DNA of 44,246 bases from Bacillota bacterium. GTDB taxonomy: Bacteria; Bacillota; Dethiobacteria; DTU022. Below, one piece after another: positions 15,994-24,205 of the stretch. The notes beneath the pieces were generated by a model that worked only from the letters and a program-made list of their open reading frames with translations, made no database searches and was not told the DNA's origin. Each line of letters opens with the position of its first letter. The first letter of the stretch is position 1. The stretch spans positions 1-44,246 of the forward strand of contig JAUWPV010000014.1 in the NCBI GenBank assembly GCA_030611385.1, given 5' to 3'. The position numbers and the translations under genes were made by a program.

Positions 15994-17190
15994 GTGGTAT
16001 CTAAGTATATATTAACAAAAAGAGTCAAAGTTCTTCTGGCCGGCTCACTGATCAACTTCTGTGTGGGAATCTGTTATGCCTGGTCTGTTTTCGCTGATGG
16101 TCTGATCAAGGAATTTGGCTGGAGTAAAGCCGAGGCTATGTTTCCTTACACATTTGAACTGCTTGTTTTTTCGATAATGATGATTTTCGGGGGACGGTTC
16201 CAGGATCGGTTTGGTCCCCGTGGTGGAATTGTACTAAGCAGTTATTTTACCGGGTTAGGTTTAATCCTCTGTGCTTTAGCCACGAATCCTTTAGGGGTAA
16301 CTCTGTCTTTTGGTCTTATCTTCGGCAGCGCAGTCGCTTTGGGCTATTCAGCTGTAACACCGGCTGTAATCAAATGGTTTCCTCCTTCCAAGAGAGGGCT
16401 GGTAACCGGAATAGTTCTGATGAGCCTTGGTGCTGCAGCCCTTGTTTGGGCGCCGGTAGTAAACCTGCTTATCCTGCGTATTGGTGTGGCCAATACTTTT
16501 CTGGTTTGCGGTATCTTACTGTTTATACTTATTAATCTTGCTTCACGGGCTATTGCTGTTCCCGATCCGGAAACTCAGCCGTATGAACAGAGAAGCTCTA
16601 TTTCAGAGTCTGATGAAAGTAGCTGGCGCACTACTATTCGCCAGCCTTCGTTTCGCATTATCTGGATCACGATCGGTTTATCCAGTGGTATTGGCATTAT
16701 GTTTATCAGCCACCTGGTTCAGATTGCCGAGCTAAACTATCAGGTTACCTAGGGTTATTTACTGGTTTCACTGTTTGCAGGGGCTAACGCTGTTGGAAGG
16801 TTAGCTGGGGGAGTATTGTGTGATCGTGTTGGCTACATCGGGAATTTAAGAGTGGCGCTTACCCTGATGGTTATGGCGATGCTCCTCTATTTAACCGGTT
16901 GGAGCTGGCCGGCGTTGGTAATAGCAACATCTCTTCTGGGCTTGAGTTACGGCAGCATATACACCTCTTTTCCGACAATAGTTGTAAATCTATACGGTCT
17001 CAAAAACTTTGGAATTAATTATGGCATGGTTTTCACTGCGGTTGGCCTGGTGGGAAGTCTCGGACCGCTTGCCGCCGCTTATCTGGCCGAATCGACAAAT
17101 AGCTATAATTCCACCTTCCTGCTCGGACTTGTTGCTTCACTGGTCTGCCTCTTTTTAGCAGTTGAGTTAAAAAAGAAAGCGGTAGTTTGA
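15994..17190 (+). pseudogene. OFA-family MFS transporter interrupted by an in-frame TAG
   Basis: The frame runs from the GTG at 15994 for 252 codons, meets TAG at 16750-16752, and continues in the same frame to a TGA at 17188-17190, giving about 398 codons in total. Both halves are one 12-helix transporter: SLINFCVGICYAWSVF at the N-terminus and the RFQDRFGPRGG loop are typical of the oxalate:formate antiporter (OFA) family, and the second half resumes with GRLAGGVLCDRVGY, the conserved loop of the C-terminal bundle. The TAG falls in a periplasmic/helix-7 region, a weakly conserved site, so a single substitution from a sense codon would explain it. The natural substrate is unknown; placement suggests import of histidine-pathway or carboxylate compounds. 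Whether it is functional depends on TAG suppression or sequence error. Confidence 0.82.
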
Positions 17191-17281
17191 ATTGCTACTG
17201 TAGTCTGAAAGATGGTCTTCTTTATGTTATTATTAACAAGCAAGAGAATAGGCAAGGTCTTCATTTATAGGAGGGATAATT

Positions 17282-18505
17282 ATTCTACCCAATAAATATA
17301 AGTTAACCATTCTGACTATTGTCGGGGCAGCAGTCCTATCAATCTTCTTATTCGACAATACGGATTTTTTGGGAACGGTTGGAGAAGAAGAAGCGGATGC
17401 TGTAGGCTGGACAGAGACGGTTGATTCTGAGGAAACAGTTGAAAATAACAAGTCTGAATTTATGCCGACAGATGATCCTTTTATCGCTTTCAGGCAAGCC
17501 CGCTCTGATGAAAAACCAATTGTTCTTGAGTTTTACGCTCATTGGTGAAGCGCTTGTATGATGATGGAGCCCGTGATCATGGCTCTAAAACAGCATTATG
17601 GTAGTGCAGTCACTTTTATTATCGCCGATGTTGACAACCCGCAAACCACAGAGTTTCTTGAAGAATTTTCTGTATTATATATACCGGCTTTTTATTTTAT
17701 CAATGAACAAGGTTTAATTACAGCCGAAGAAGCCGGCGTTTTCAGTTTTGAGGAAATGGTGGCACGAATTGATCCGCTTCTCGGAGAACCCGCCGAAGAG
17801 GAAAAGCTTTCACGGTTAGATTATTTCTTTTCTGAAGTGATCCCGGCTGTGGTCGGGCAGAGATCTATACTAACGCTATTTCTGGTTTTTATCGGGGGAC
17901 TGGTTACCAGCATCAGCCCCTGTATTTTATCGATGGTACCGCTTCTGGTCAGCTATATTGGAGGTTATGGAGAGGGGCCACGATCAAGAGGGTTTCTTCT
18001 CTCTTTATCTTTTGTTGCCGGATTGGCAGTTACTTTTGCCCTTTTAGGTTTTATCGCCGCTTACTTTGGACGGATTTTTGGTCAGATCGGCGCTGTCTGG
18101 TATTATATATTGGCCGCTGTGGCTATTATCATGGGCCTGCAATTGCTCGGTGTATTAACATTTAATCTGCCTGGTCTGAAAAATATTCCCTTGAAAAAAG
18201 CCGGCTTGGGCGGCGCTCTGACTATGGGTATGCTCTTTGGCCTGGTTGCCTCACCCTGTGCCACTCCGGTCCTGGCAGTGATCATCACCTATGCCGCTGC
18301 ACAGGCCGAACCGTTTTACGGCAGCGGCTTGCTTTTTATATATGGATTGGGGCACGGTATGCCGCTTTTAGCAGCTGGGACCTTTACAGGCATGGCCAGG
18401 AACCTGCCAAAGATAAACCGGTATACTCACTATCTCAGCTATATCAGCGGCCTGGTGCTGGTTGTAATGGGATTGATCCTCCTGATCTGGGTTCTCCGGC
18501 TGTAA
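17282..18505 (+). CDS. Selenocysteine-containing thioredoxin-CcdA membrane fusion (UGA read as Sec)
   Basis: An open frame with an N-terminal membrane anchor (KYKLTILTIVGAAVLSIFLF) leads into a thioredoxin-like domain whose active site reads E-F-Y-A-H-W-(TGA)-S-A-C-M-M-M-E-P, then continues in the same frame to a CcdA/DsbD-type six-helix domain (ISPCILSMVPLLVSYIGG about residue 208; VASPCATPVLAV about 322). TGA is at 17546-17548, exactly where the first Cys of WCxxC belongs; read as Sec it is residue 89, with Cys92 as partner. A SECIS-like hairpin starts 16 bases later. The full product is about 407 residues. No ATG, GTG or TTG precedes the anchor in frame; ATT at 17282 lies 7 bases after AGGAGG and is taken as the start. 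CcdA moves reducing equivalents across the membrane, so the Sec-thioredoxin domain probably acts as extracytoplasmic reductase or peroxidase. The gene-finder-visible ATG at 17558 would lack the catalytic motif. Confidence 0.8.
17565..17587 (+). promoter_or_regulatory. Bacterial SECIS-like hairpin after the UGA
   Basis: TGGAGCC (17565-17571) pairs with GGCTCTA (17581-17587): seven pairs with one G-U. The 9-base loop is CGTGATCAT. The stem begins 16 bases after the TGA and the apical loop begins 23 bases after it, with G as the second loop base. Known bacterial SECIS elements lie inside the coding sequence directly after UGA, with the loop roughly 16-37 bases away and a G among the first loop bases, so position and form fit. 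Confidence 0.62.
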
Positions 18506-18543
18506 CTGCCGGTTAAAGATATTTTAAGACAGGGTGACGGAAT

Positions 18544-18589
18544 TGATCACCGGAGATGGAAGTGAACATCTTTTCTGTGATCAGTTTTT
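18544..18589 (+). terminator. Rho-independent terminator after the thioredoxin-CcdA gene
   Basis: The outer stem TGATCAC (18544-18550) pairs with GTGATCA (18577-18583), the inner stem AGATG (18554-18558) pairs with CATCT (18567-18571), and TTTTT follows at 18585-18589. It ends the plus-strand transcript about 40 bases after the stop, before the convergent acyl-CoA synthetase gene. There is no U-tract on the opposite strand. Confidence 0.72.
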
Positions 18590-18616
18590 CAGTCCGCGGA
18601 TGTTTTTTGTTTAGAT

Positions 18617-20494
18617 TCAGGAATAGATTTCACTGATCAGCTCGGCATAGCGGTCACAGATAGTGTTTCTTTTCACTTTGAGAGTGGGAGTCAACTCTCC
18701 ACTCTCAAAGGTCAGCGTATCCCCGAGCAGTTTAAATACCCGGACCTGCTCATAGGGGTTAAAGGGTCGGTTAGCCCTGCTGACTGCTTTTTGGAAAAGT
18801 TCAAGGATAGATTCATTTTCTAACAGCGTTTTGTCTACTCTGATCGGTAACTTTACGTTATTGGCTAACAGGGCATATTCAATCATCTCTTCATTAAAGG
18901 CTATCTTTTGGTCGTGGGCAAACCTGATCAGCATCTGGTAGTTTGGCTGGATCAAGGCAGAGACGAACTTCTGATTGTCACCGATCACAACGGCTTCATC
19001 AATGTAACGGTTTTTCTTCAGTTCTTCCTCGATGGGCAGTGGTGCTACGTTTTTTCCAGTTGACAGGACAAGGATGTGTTTCTTACGTTCAGTAAAAATC
19101 AGGTAGCCATCTTCGTCGAACCTGCCGATATCCCCGGTTTTCAACCATCCATCTTCTGTGAAATAAGCCTTAGTCTCTTCTGGCATCTTGTAGTAGCCCA
19201 TCATCACATTATCGCCTTTAATCAGTATTTCGCCATCCTCAGCTATTTTTTCTGTAACTCCGGCCAGCGGTGGCCCTACTGTTCCCGGTTTAAAACGCCC
19301 AACCGGGTTGAGGTTCGAAGGTGCTGCTACCTCGGTCATGCCATAACCTTCGATAATCATTAGGCCCAGGCCATTAAAGAAGTAGGCCAGGTCCCTGCGC
19401 AGTGAACTGCCTGATGAACAGGTCCACTTCAGCCGGTCAACACCCATTTTTGCCCGGATCTTGCTGAATACCAGTTTATCGGCCAGGCGATGTTTCAACT
19501 TTAATGTTTTAGATGGTTCTTCCCAACGGCTATGCGTTTCACCTACTTCTCGCGCTACTGCTGCCGCCCAGCGGAATATCTTTTTACTCAAAACCGGACC
19601 GCTGCCGATCCGTTCCATCAGTCCGTCGTAGACCCGTTCAAAGAGACGGGGTACGGAGACAAAACAATGTGGCCTAACCAGTGGTAAATCCTGGGCCAGG
19701 CTGTCCGGCAAGCTGAAATAGGTGGTGGCGCCGGCATTCACAGCAGCGAAGTAGACCAGGCGCATGTAAACATGCGAAAGGGGCAGGAAAGCGAGCAGGG
19801 TGTCCCCTGGATTAAAATCGACCAGATCAACCACTGCATAAACGTTGAAGCGCCAATTCCAGTGGGAAAGCATGGTTCCTTTAGGAAGGCCGGTGGTACC
19901 GCTGGTATAAACGATACTGCTTAAGTCAGACGGGCCCACACTTTGCCAGGTATTCTGGTAAAGGGACTGATTTTTTAAACTATACCGCTGTCCCGCAGCA
20001 ATTACTTCAGTAAGGGTATAGATGTTAGCAGCTGGTTTTTGTTCGATATCTTCGAGGATCAGGATATGGTTTAAGTTAGGAAGTTTTTTCTTAACAGACA
20101 GTACTTTTTCAAGCTGTTCGCTGTTTTCAACGATCACTATTTTGCTGTCTGAATTCTCGATAATATATCGGATTGTCTTGGCGTTCAGGGTAGGGTAGAT
20201 TGTAACGATAACACCGGCCGCAGTCAGTACTGCAAAATCAGCCAGGACCCATTCATAGCGTGTCTCTGATAGCAGGCTTACTTTATCACCTTTTTCAAGG
20301 CCGAGTGAAAGCAGTCCAAAGGCCAGCACTTCAACCTGTGAGCCTAATTCGTGATAAGTTACTGTTGTCCAATCAGTACCTTTGCGGTAGCGGATCGCTT
20401 CAATATCAGGGTATTTTTCTACAGTATTCCAGAACAAATCATTAATTGTTTCACGCTTGATATCACCTAATTCTCTTCCTTTAACTATCGTCAT
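18617..20494 (-). CDS. Long-chain-type acyl-CoA synthetase (AMP-forming)
   Basis: 625 residues from the ATG at 20494, which has GGAGGG 7 bases upstream; the ATG at 20509 has none. Motifs of the adenylate-forming family are SSIVYTSGTTGLPKGTM (P-loop, about residue 185), EGYGMTEVAAP (about 382), TGDIGRFDEDGYLIFTERKK (ATP/hinge, about 455) and a late LTPTLKVKR segment. The length and the large middle insert match FadD/FAA-type long-chain ligases. It makes acyl-CoA from a free acid, ATP and CoA. It is the last gene of a minus-strand acyl-CoA operon headed by tetR and follows the biotin carrier gene by about 25 bases, so it supplies the CoA thioester that the other enzymes process. Chain length specificity cannot be read. 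Confidence 0.9.
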   Translation of the reverse strand: MTIVKGRELGDIKRETINDLFWNTVEKYPDIEAIRYRKGTDWTTVTYHELGSQVEVLAFGLLSLGLEKGDKVSLLSETRYEWVLADFAVLTAAGVIVTIYPTLNAKTIRYIIENSDSKIVIVENSEQLEKVLSVKKKLPNLNHILILEDIEQKPAANIYTLTEVIAAGQRYSLKNQSLYQNTWQSVGPSDLSSIVYTSGTTGLPKGTMLSHWNWRFNVYAVVDLVDFNPGDTLLAFLPLSHVYMRLVYFAAVNAGATTYFSLPDSLAQDLPLVRPHCFVSVPRLFERVYDGLMERIGSGPVLSKKIFRWAAAVAREVGETHSRWEEPSKTLKLKHRLADKLVFSKIRAKMGVDRLKWTCSSGSSLRRDLAYFFNGLGLMIIEGYGMTEVAAPSNLNPVGRFKPGTVGPPLAGVTEKIAEDGEILIKGDNVMMGYYKMPEETKAYFTEDGWLKTGDIGRFDEDGYLIFTERKKHILVLSTGKNVAPLPIEEELKKNRYIDEAVVIGDNQKFVSALIQPNYQMLIRFAHDQKIAFNEEMIEYALLANNVKLPIRVDKTLLENESILELFQKAVSRANRPFNPYEQVRVFKLLGDTLTFESGELTPTLKVKRNTICDRYAELISEIYS

Positions 20495-20519
20495 ATTATT
20501 GCCCTCCATTAAAATGCGA

Positions 20520-20735
20520 TTACTCTAAAATGGCTACTACATCCTCTTCTATAACGGAAGCCCCCTCCTTTACTTTAAATTCCGTAATTTTACCGCCTTG
20601 TGGTGCTTCTACCGGTATTTCCATTTTCATCGATTCCAGGATCATGATTACATCATATTCATCTACAGTGTCACCGATTTCTTTAACGATTTTCCAGACA
20701 TTGCCAGTAATTGTCGCCTTGACTTCAATGACCAT
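20520..20735 (-). CDS. Biotin carboxyl carrier domain protein
   Basis: 71 residues, a stand-alone biotinyl/lipoyl-attachment domain. The biotin site is ILESMKMEIPV with Lys37 as the modified residue, flanked by the usual glycines (GGKITEFKVKEG). It has no N-terminal linker, so it resembles the small carriers of acyl-CoA carboxylases and decarboxylases rather than full AccB. It lies in the same operon as the biotin carboxylase and carboxyltransferase, separated by the crotonase and beta-keto acid cleavage genes, and completes the carboxylase. Confidence 0.92.
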   Translation of the reverse strand: MVIEVKATITGNVWKIVKEIGDTVDEYDVIMILESMKMEIPVEAPQGGKITEFKVKEGASVIEEDVVAILE

Positions 20736-20841
20736 TGTTATTTTCGCCTCTTTTCCAGTTATAAGTGTTATTAGACGGGTTATGCTTGGGATTAACCTGT
20801 TTATTTTCGATCAGGTTATAGGCGCTTACCAATATTCAGAT

Positions 20842-21696
20842 TTAGTGATCCAGCTTCAGGAGCTTTCTCGTTTCTTCCACCGAGGCCGGTTCACGACCGA
20901 TATCCCGAGCCATGCGGACTGCTTTCTCAACCAGGGGTCCATTACCCTCGGCCATTAGATCTTTTGAGAGATAAAAATTATCTTCCAATCCGACCCTGAT
21001 ATTGCCGCCCAGAGAAAGGGCGGTGGCACATAACATCCATTGCTCCATACTCACGCCGATCACCTGCCAGGGGATGCCTGTGGGAATTCGTGTAGAAAAA
21101 TAGGTCAGGTTGCGGGCACTAGCCTGTATTGCGCCAACCACCCCTAAGATACAGCTGACCTGAAAATTTTTAAGCACACCCATATCAATCAGGGGATAGA
21201 CAGTTTCCAGATGTCCGACATCGAAGCATTCACATTCGGGCTGGACATTGCTATTCTTCATTGTTTCCAGGTAGAATATGATATCGGGAATCGGATTTAA
21301 AAATTCCAGCGCATAAACAAAATCTTTACGACGCTGGCTGTACTTGGCGTAATTCATCGTTCCCATATTGAGGGCAGCGATTTCTGGTTTTAGGGCGGGG
21401 ATATGGGCAATGCGCTGTTCACGGCTAACACCGATCGCTCCAGTTGAGAAATTAATCAAAACCGGACTACGGCTGCGCACTGCTTTATAGATACGGCGGA
21501 ATGCCTCCACATCGATAGTCGGCGAACCGTCTTCTTCCCGGGCGTGGATGTGCACTACCGATGCGCCCGCTTCATAAGCCCTCTTGGCCTCTTCACCAAT
21601 CTCATCGGCGGTATAGGGGATATGCGGACACTGGGTTTTATTGGCGATTGCACCGGTCAGGGCGCAGGTTACTACAACTTTGTCGAGCAGACCCAT
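20842..21696 (-). CDS. Beta-keto acid cleavage enzyme (BKACE/Kce family)
   Basis: 284 residues of the former DUF849 family. The N-terminal VVVTCALTGA, the zinc-binding VVHIHARE (about residue 47) and NFSTGAIG are characteristic, as are the central LNMGTMNYAK and the late MLCATALSLGGNIRVGLEDN with the third metal ligand region. Family members condense a beta-keto acid with acetyl-CoA and split it into acetoacetate and a shorter acyl-CoA; the founding member works in lysine fermentation. None of the other lysine-fermentation genes (kamA, kamDE, kdd, kal) is here, so the substrate is probably another beta-keto acid made by this operon. The family assignment is firm; the substrate is not. Confidence 0.9.
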   Translation of the reverse strand: MGLLDKVVVTCALTGAIANKTQCPHIPYTADEIGEEAKRAYEAGASVVHIHAREEDGSPTIDVEAFRRIYKAVRSRSPVLINFSTGAIGVSREQRIAHIPALKPEIAALNMGTMNYAKYSQRRKDFVYALEFLNPIPDIIFYLETMKNSNVQPECECFDVGHLETVYPLIDMGVLKNFQVSCILGVVGAIQASARNLTYFSTRIPTGIPWQVIGVSMEQWMLCATALSLGGNIRVGLEDNFYLSKDLMAEGNGPLVEKAVRMARDIGREPASVEETRKLLKLDH

Positions 21697-21716
21697 CTTA
21701 GATCACTCCAATTAAT

Positions 21717-22502
21717 TTATTTCCCTTTCCAATTTGGTTCCCGCTTTTCCATAAAAGCCATAATGCCTTCCATCATATCCTCGGCCTGCATATTTAGAGC
21801 GAGCATTCCCGAAAGATATTCCAAAGCCTGCTCATATGACATATCGCGGGCGGTGTAAAATGCCCGACGACCTAATCTTAGGACGGCGGGGCTTTTTTTA
21901 TTCAATTTCGCTGAAATTTCATCGACCCGGGTATCCAGTTCTTCACGTTTCACAGCATGGTTAATAAAACCCAGCTCCACTGCACGAGTCGCGGAAATTT
22001 TTTCACCGCCGAGCATCATTTCCAGTAGCGCCCCGGGATTGGTAGTAGCACGCAGCAGAACAGCAGTAATAATATAGGGGAATAATCCTACATTGATCTC
22101 CGGGGTGCCGCAATAAATATCATCGGCAGCGATAACCAGGTCGCAAGCGCTCATCAGGCCAAATCCACCACCCAGGGCCGTTCCCTGAACTCTGGCAATA
22201 AGCGGCTTGCGCAGGGTTTTCACTATTTTCAAAAGGTCGACGAACTGGCGCTGTAGCTCGTGACGATCGAGGAAAGAAAGGTCCAGGGCTTCGCTACTGC
22301 CGAGGTCCATACCGGCGCAGAAAGCCTTGTTGCCTGCTCCGGTCAGGACCATGCTGATCACGTTTTCGTCTGCATCGAACATCTTTATGGATTCACTAAG
22401 TTCACGCACGGCCAGGGGGTTAAGAGAATTGCGCCGATCTTCCCGGTTAAGTGTAATCCAACCTGTTTTACCTTTGATTTCAGTCTTGATTGTTTCAAAC
22501 AT
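21717..22502 (-). CDS. Enoyl-CoA hydratase/isomerase family protein (crotonase 1)
   Basis: 261 residues from the ATG at 22502 (MFETIKTEIKGKTGWITLNR), preceded by GAGGAG; the longer frame to 22535 lacks a site. The oxyanion-hole segments are NKAFCAGMDLG and RVQGTALGGGFGLMSACDL. Both crotonase glutamates appear present, in TPEINVGLFP and ALLEMMLGG, so real hydratase activity is plausible. The C-terminus (FMEKREPNWKGK) is typical. It sits between the carboxyltransferase and the beta-keto acid cleavage enzyme, and would hydrate an unsaturated acyl-CoA made by the dehydrogenase or carboxylase. Confidence 0.9.
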   Translation of the reverse strand: MFETIKTEIKGKTGWITLNREDRRNSLNPLAVRELSESIKMFDADENVISMVLTGAGNKAFCAGMDLGSSEALDLSFLDRHELQRQFVDLLKIVKTLRKPLIARVQGTALGGGFGLMSACDLVIAADDIYCGTPEINVGLFPYIITAVLLRATTNPGALLEMMLGGEKISATRAVELGFINHAVKREELDTRVDEISAKLNKKSPAVLRLGRRAFYTARDMSYEQALEYLSGMLALNMQAEDMMEGIMAFMEKREPNWKGK

Positions 22503-22583
22503 CACCAACAACTCCTCATGGTAATGATCGCACATTAGAAACCGGGGCCAGGTTTGGTTTCTGGCAGATCCTTTGACGGTTTT

Positions 22584-24167
22584 TTAAACTGGATAAACGC
22601 CGTGTTTGCGGGGGTGACGGAAAATCTTTTTATCTTTGGTAAACTCCAGGGCCTGGAAAAGAACTCGTCTCGTTTCCCGCGGATCGATAATATCGTCGAT
22701 ATAGCCTTTTGCAGCGGCCATTTTAACGTTAAGCAGCGGTTTGATTACATCGGCCATGCCGGAGACAATACCTGCCCGGTCTTCTTCCGGGGCTTCTTCA
22801 AGGGCTTTACGAGCGAAAATACTGATCATACCCTCTGCGCCCATAACCGAGATTTCCCCTTTTGGCCAGGCCACAATCAGGTCGGGGTCGAAAGCTTTAC
22901 CGCACATAGCGTAATAACCGGCACCATATGATTTACGGACGATTATCGTGAACTTAGGTACAGTAGCTTCGGCAACAGCGTGAATAAATTTAGCGCCGTG
23001 CCGGATAATACCGTCTTTTTCCGCTTTTGAGCCAACCATAAAGCCGGGCACATCGGAGAGAAAAAGCAGGGGAATGTTAAAGGCATCACAGAGCCAGATA
23101 AAACGGGCTGCTTTATCGGATGCGTTAATGTCGATTACACCGCCGTATGACATTGGGTTATTGGCGACGATACCCAGGGGGTAACCGCCAATTCGGCCAA
23201 AGCCGGTAATCATATTTTTCCCCCAGCGTGGTTTCATCTCAAAGAAAAATTTGTCATCGACGATCAGTTTAATTAAGCGGTGCATGTTATATGCTTCTCG
23301 GGTGTTGTCTGGCACTATAGTGGCGATCTGGTCTTCGATCAGCGCCAGAGGATCGCCGCTGAATTCTTTACGTGGCGGCTTAAGATCGCAGTTGGCAGGG
23401 AAAAAAGAGAGGTAATCACGGATAACCTGGATACAGGCGGCGTCATCCTCGACTTCCAGGTCACCGACCCCGCTTACTTCGCAGTGCATTTTTGAACCGC
23501 CCAGTTCGTTTTCGTCGATATCTTCGCCGATGGCCATTTTAACCAGGGCCGGTCCGGCCAGGCCCATAAAGCTTTTTCCTTTGACCATGGGTACGAAATC
23601 AGAAAGACCGGGTATGTATGCAGTTCCGGCAAAACCCGGCCCCAGCATCGCGCCAACCAGGGGGATTACGCCTGACATCAGCGATTCTTCTTTGAAGAGG
23701 TAGCCGGTATTGGCAAAGAGGGCCACTCGGTCGGTATCGGTACTGGCGCCAAAGCCGCTTTTTGGGTCAATGCGGGCCCCACCAGAATCGGAAAGCCAGA
23801 TCATTGGGAACCGTGATTTCATGGCGATTTCACGGATGCGGGTCGCTTTTTCTTCACCGACCTGGCCCATCGAGCCACCCTTTACCGTATAATCGTAAGC
23901 CACTACCCCGGCGTAACGCCCATCTATTTTGCCATAACCGGCTACAACGCCATCGGCGTCAGGTTTTTCATGATTTTCTGCGCCCAGGATTCCTATTTCG
24001 TAAAAGGTGTTCGGATCGAAAAGCAGGTCAAGTCGTTCACGAGCCGTTAGTTTACCGCGATCATGCTGTCGTTTGATTTTATCAGGACCACCACCGTGCT
24101 TGGAAATTGCCCGCAGCGAGTGCAGACGCTCCAACTCTGGATGAATCGATTTATCAATTTCAGTCAT
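22584..24167 (-). CDS. Acyl-CoA carboxylase carboxyltransferase subunit
   Basis: 527 residues, comprising both carboxyltransferase halves. KIKRQHDRGKLTARERLDLL is the usual N-terminal signature. MIWLSDSGGARI and GFAGTAYIPGLSDFVPMVKG form the first half (CoA and biotin). FLSDVPGFMVGSKAEKDGII and KSYGAGYYAMCGKAFDPDL form the second half. This architecture covers propionyl-, methylcrotonyl-, glutaconyl- and acetyl-CoA enzymes. Biotin carboxylase and a biotin carrier are in the same operon, so an ATP-dependent carboxylase is favoured over a sodium-pump decarboxylase. The substrate acyl-CoA cannot be decided by eye. Confidence 0.92.
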   Translation of the reverse strand: MTEIDKSIHPELERLHSLRAISKHGGGPDKIKRQHDRGKLTARERLDLLFDPNTFYEIGILGAENHEKPDADGVVAGYGKIDGRYAGVVAYDYTVKGGSMGQVGEEKATRIREIAMKSRFPMIWLSDSGGARIDPKSGFGASTDTDRVALFANTGYLFKEESLMSGVIPLVGAMLGPGFAGTAYIPGLSDFVPMVKGKSFMGLAGPALVKMAIGEDIDENELGGSKMHCEVSGVGDLEVEDDAACIQVIRDYLSFFPANCDLKPPRKEFSGDPLALIEDQIATIVPDNTREAYNMHRLIKLIVDDKFFFEMKPRWGKNMITGFGRIGGYPLGIVANNPMSYGGVIDINASDKAARFIWLCDAFNIPLLFLSDVPGFMVGSKAEKDGIIRHGAKFIHAVAEATVPKFTIIVRKSYGAGYYAMCGKAFDPDLIVAWPKGEISVMGAEGMISIFARKALEEAPEEDRAGIVSGMADVIKPLLNVKMAAAKGYIDDIIDPRETRRVLFQALEFTKDKKIFRHPRKHGVYPV

Positions 24168-24205
24168 TGTTTATTTAACCTCCCCGGGTTAATAAGCAGG
24201 TAAGC

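Noticed and set aside
16750-16752. Pyrrolysine codon in the MFS gene
   Set aside because: TAG is a common normal stop in this window and no pyl gene is seen; kept only as a question, not as a call.
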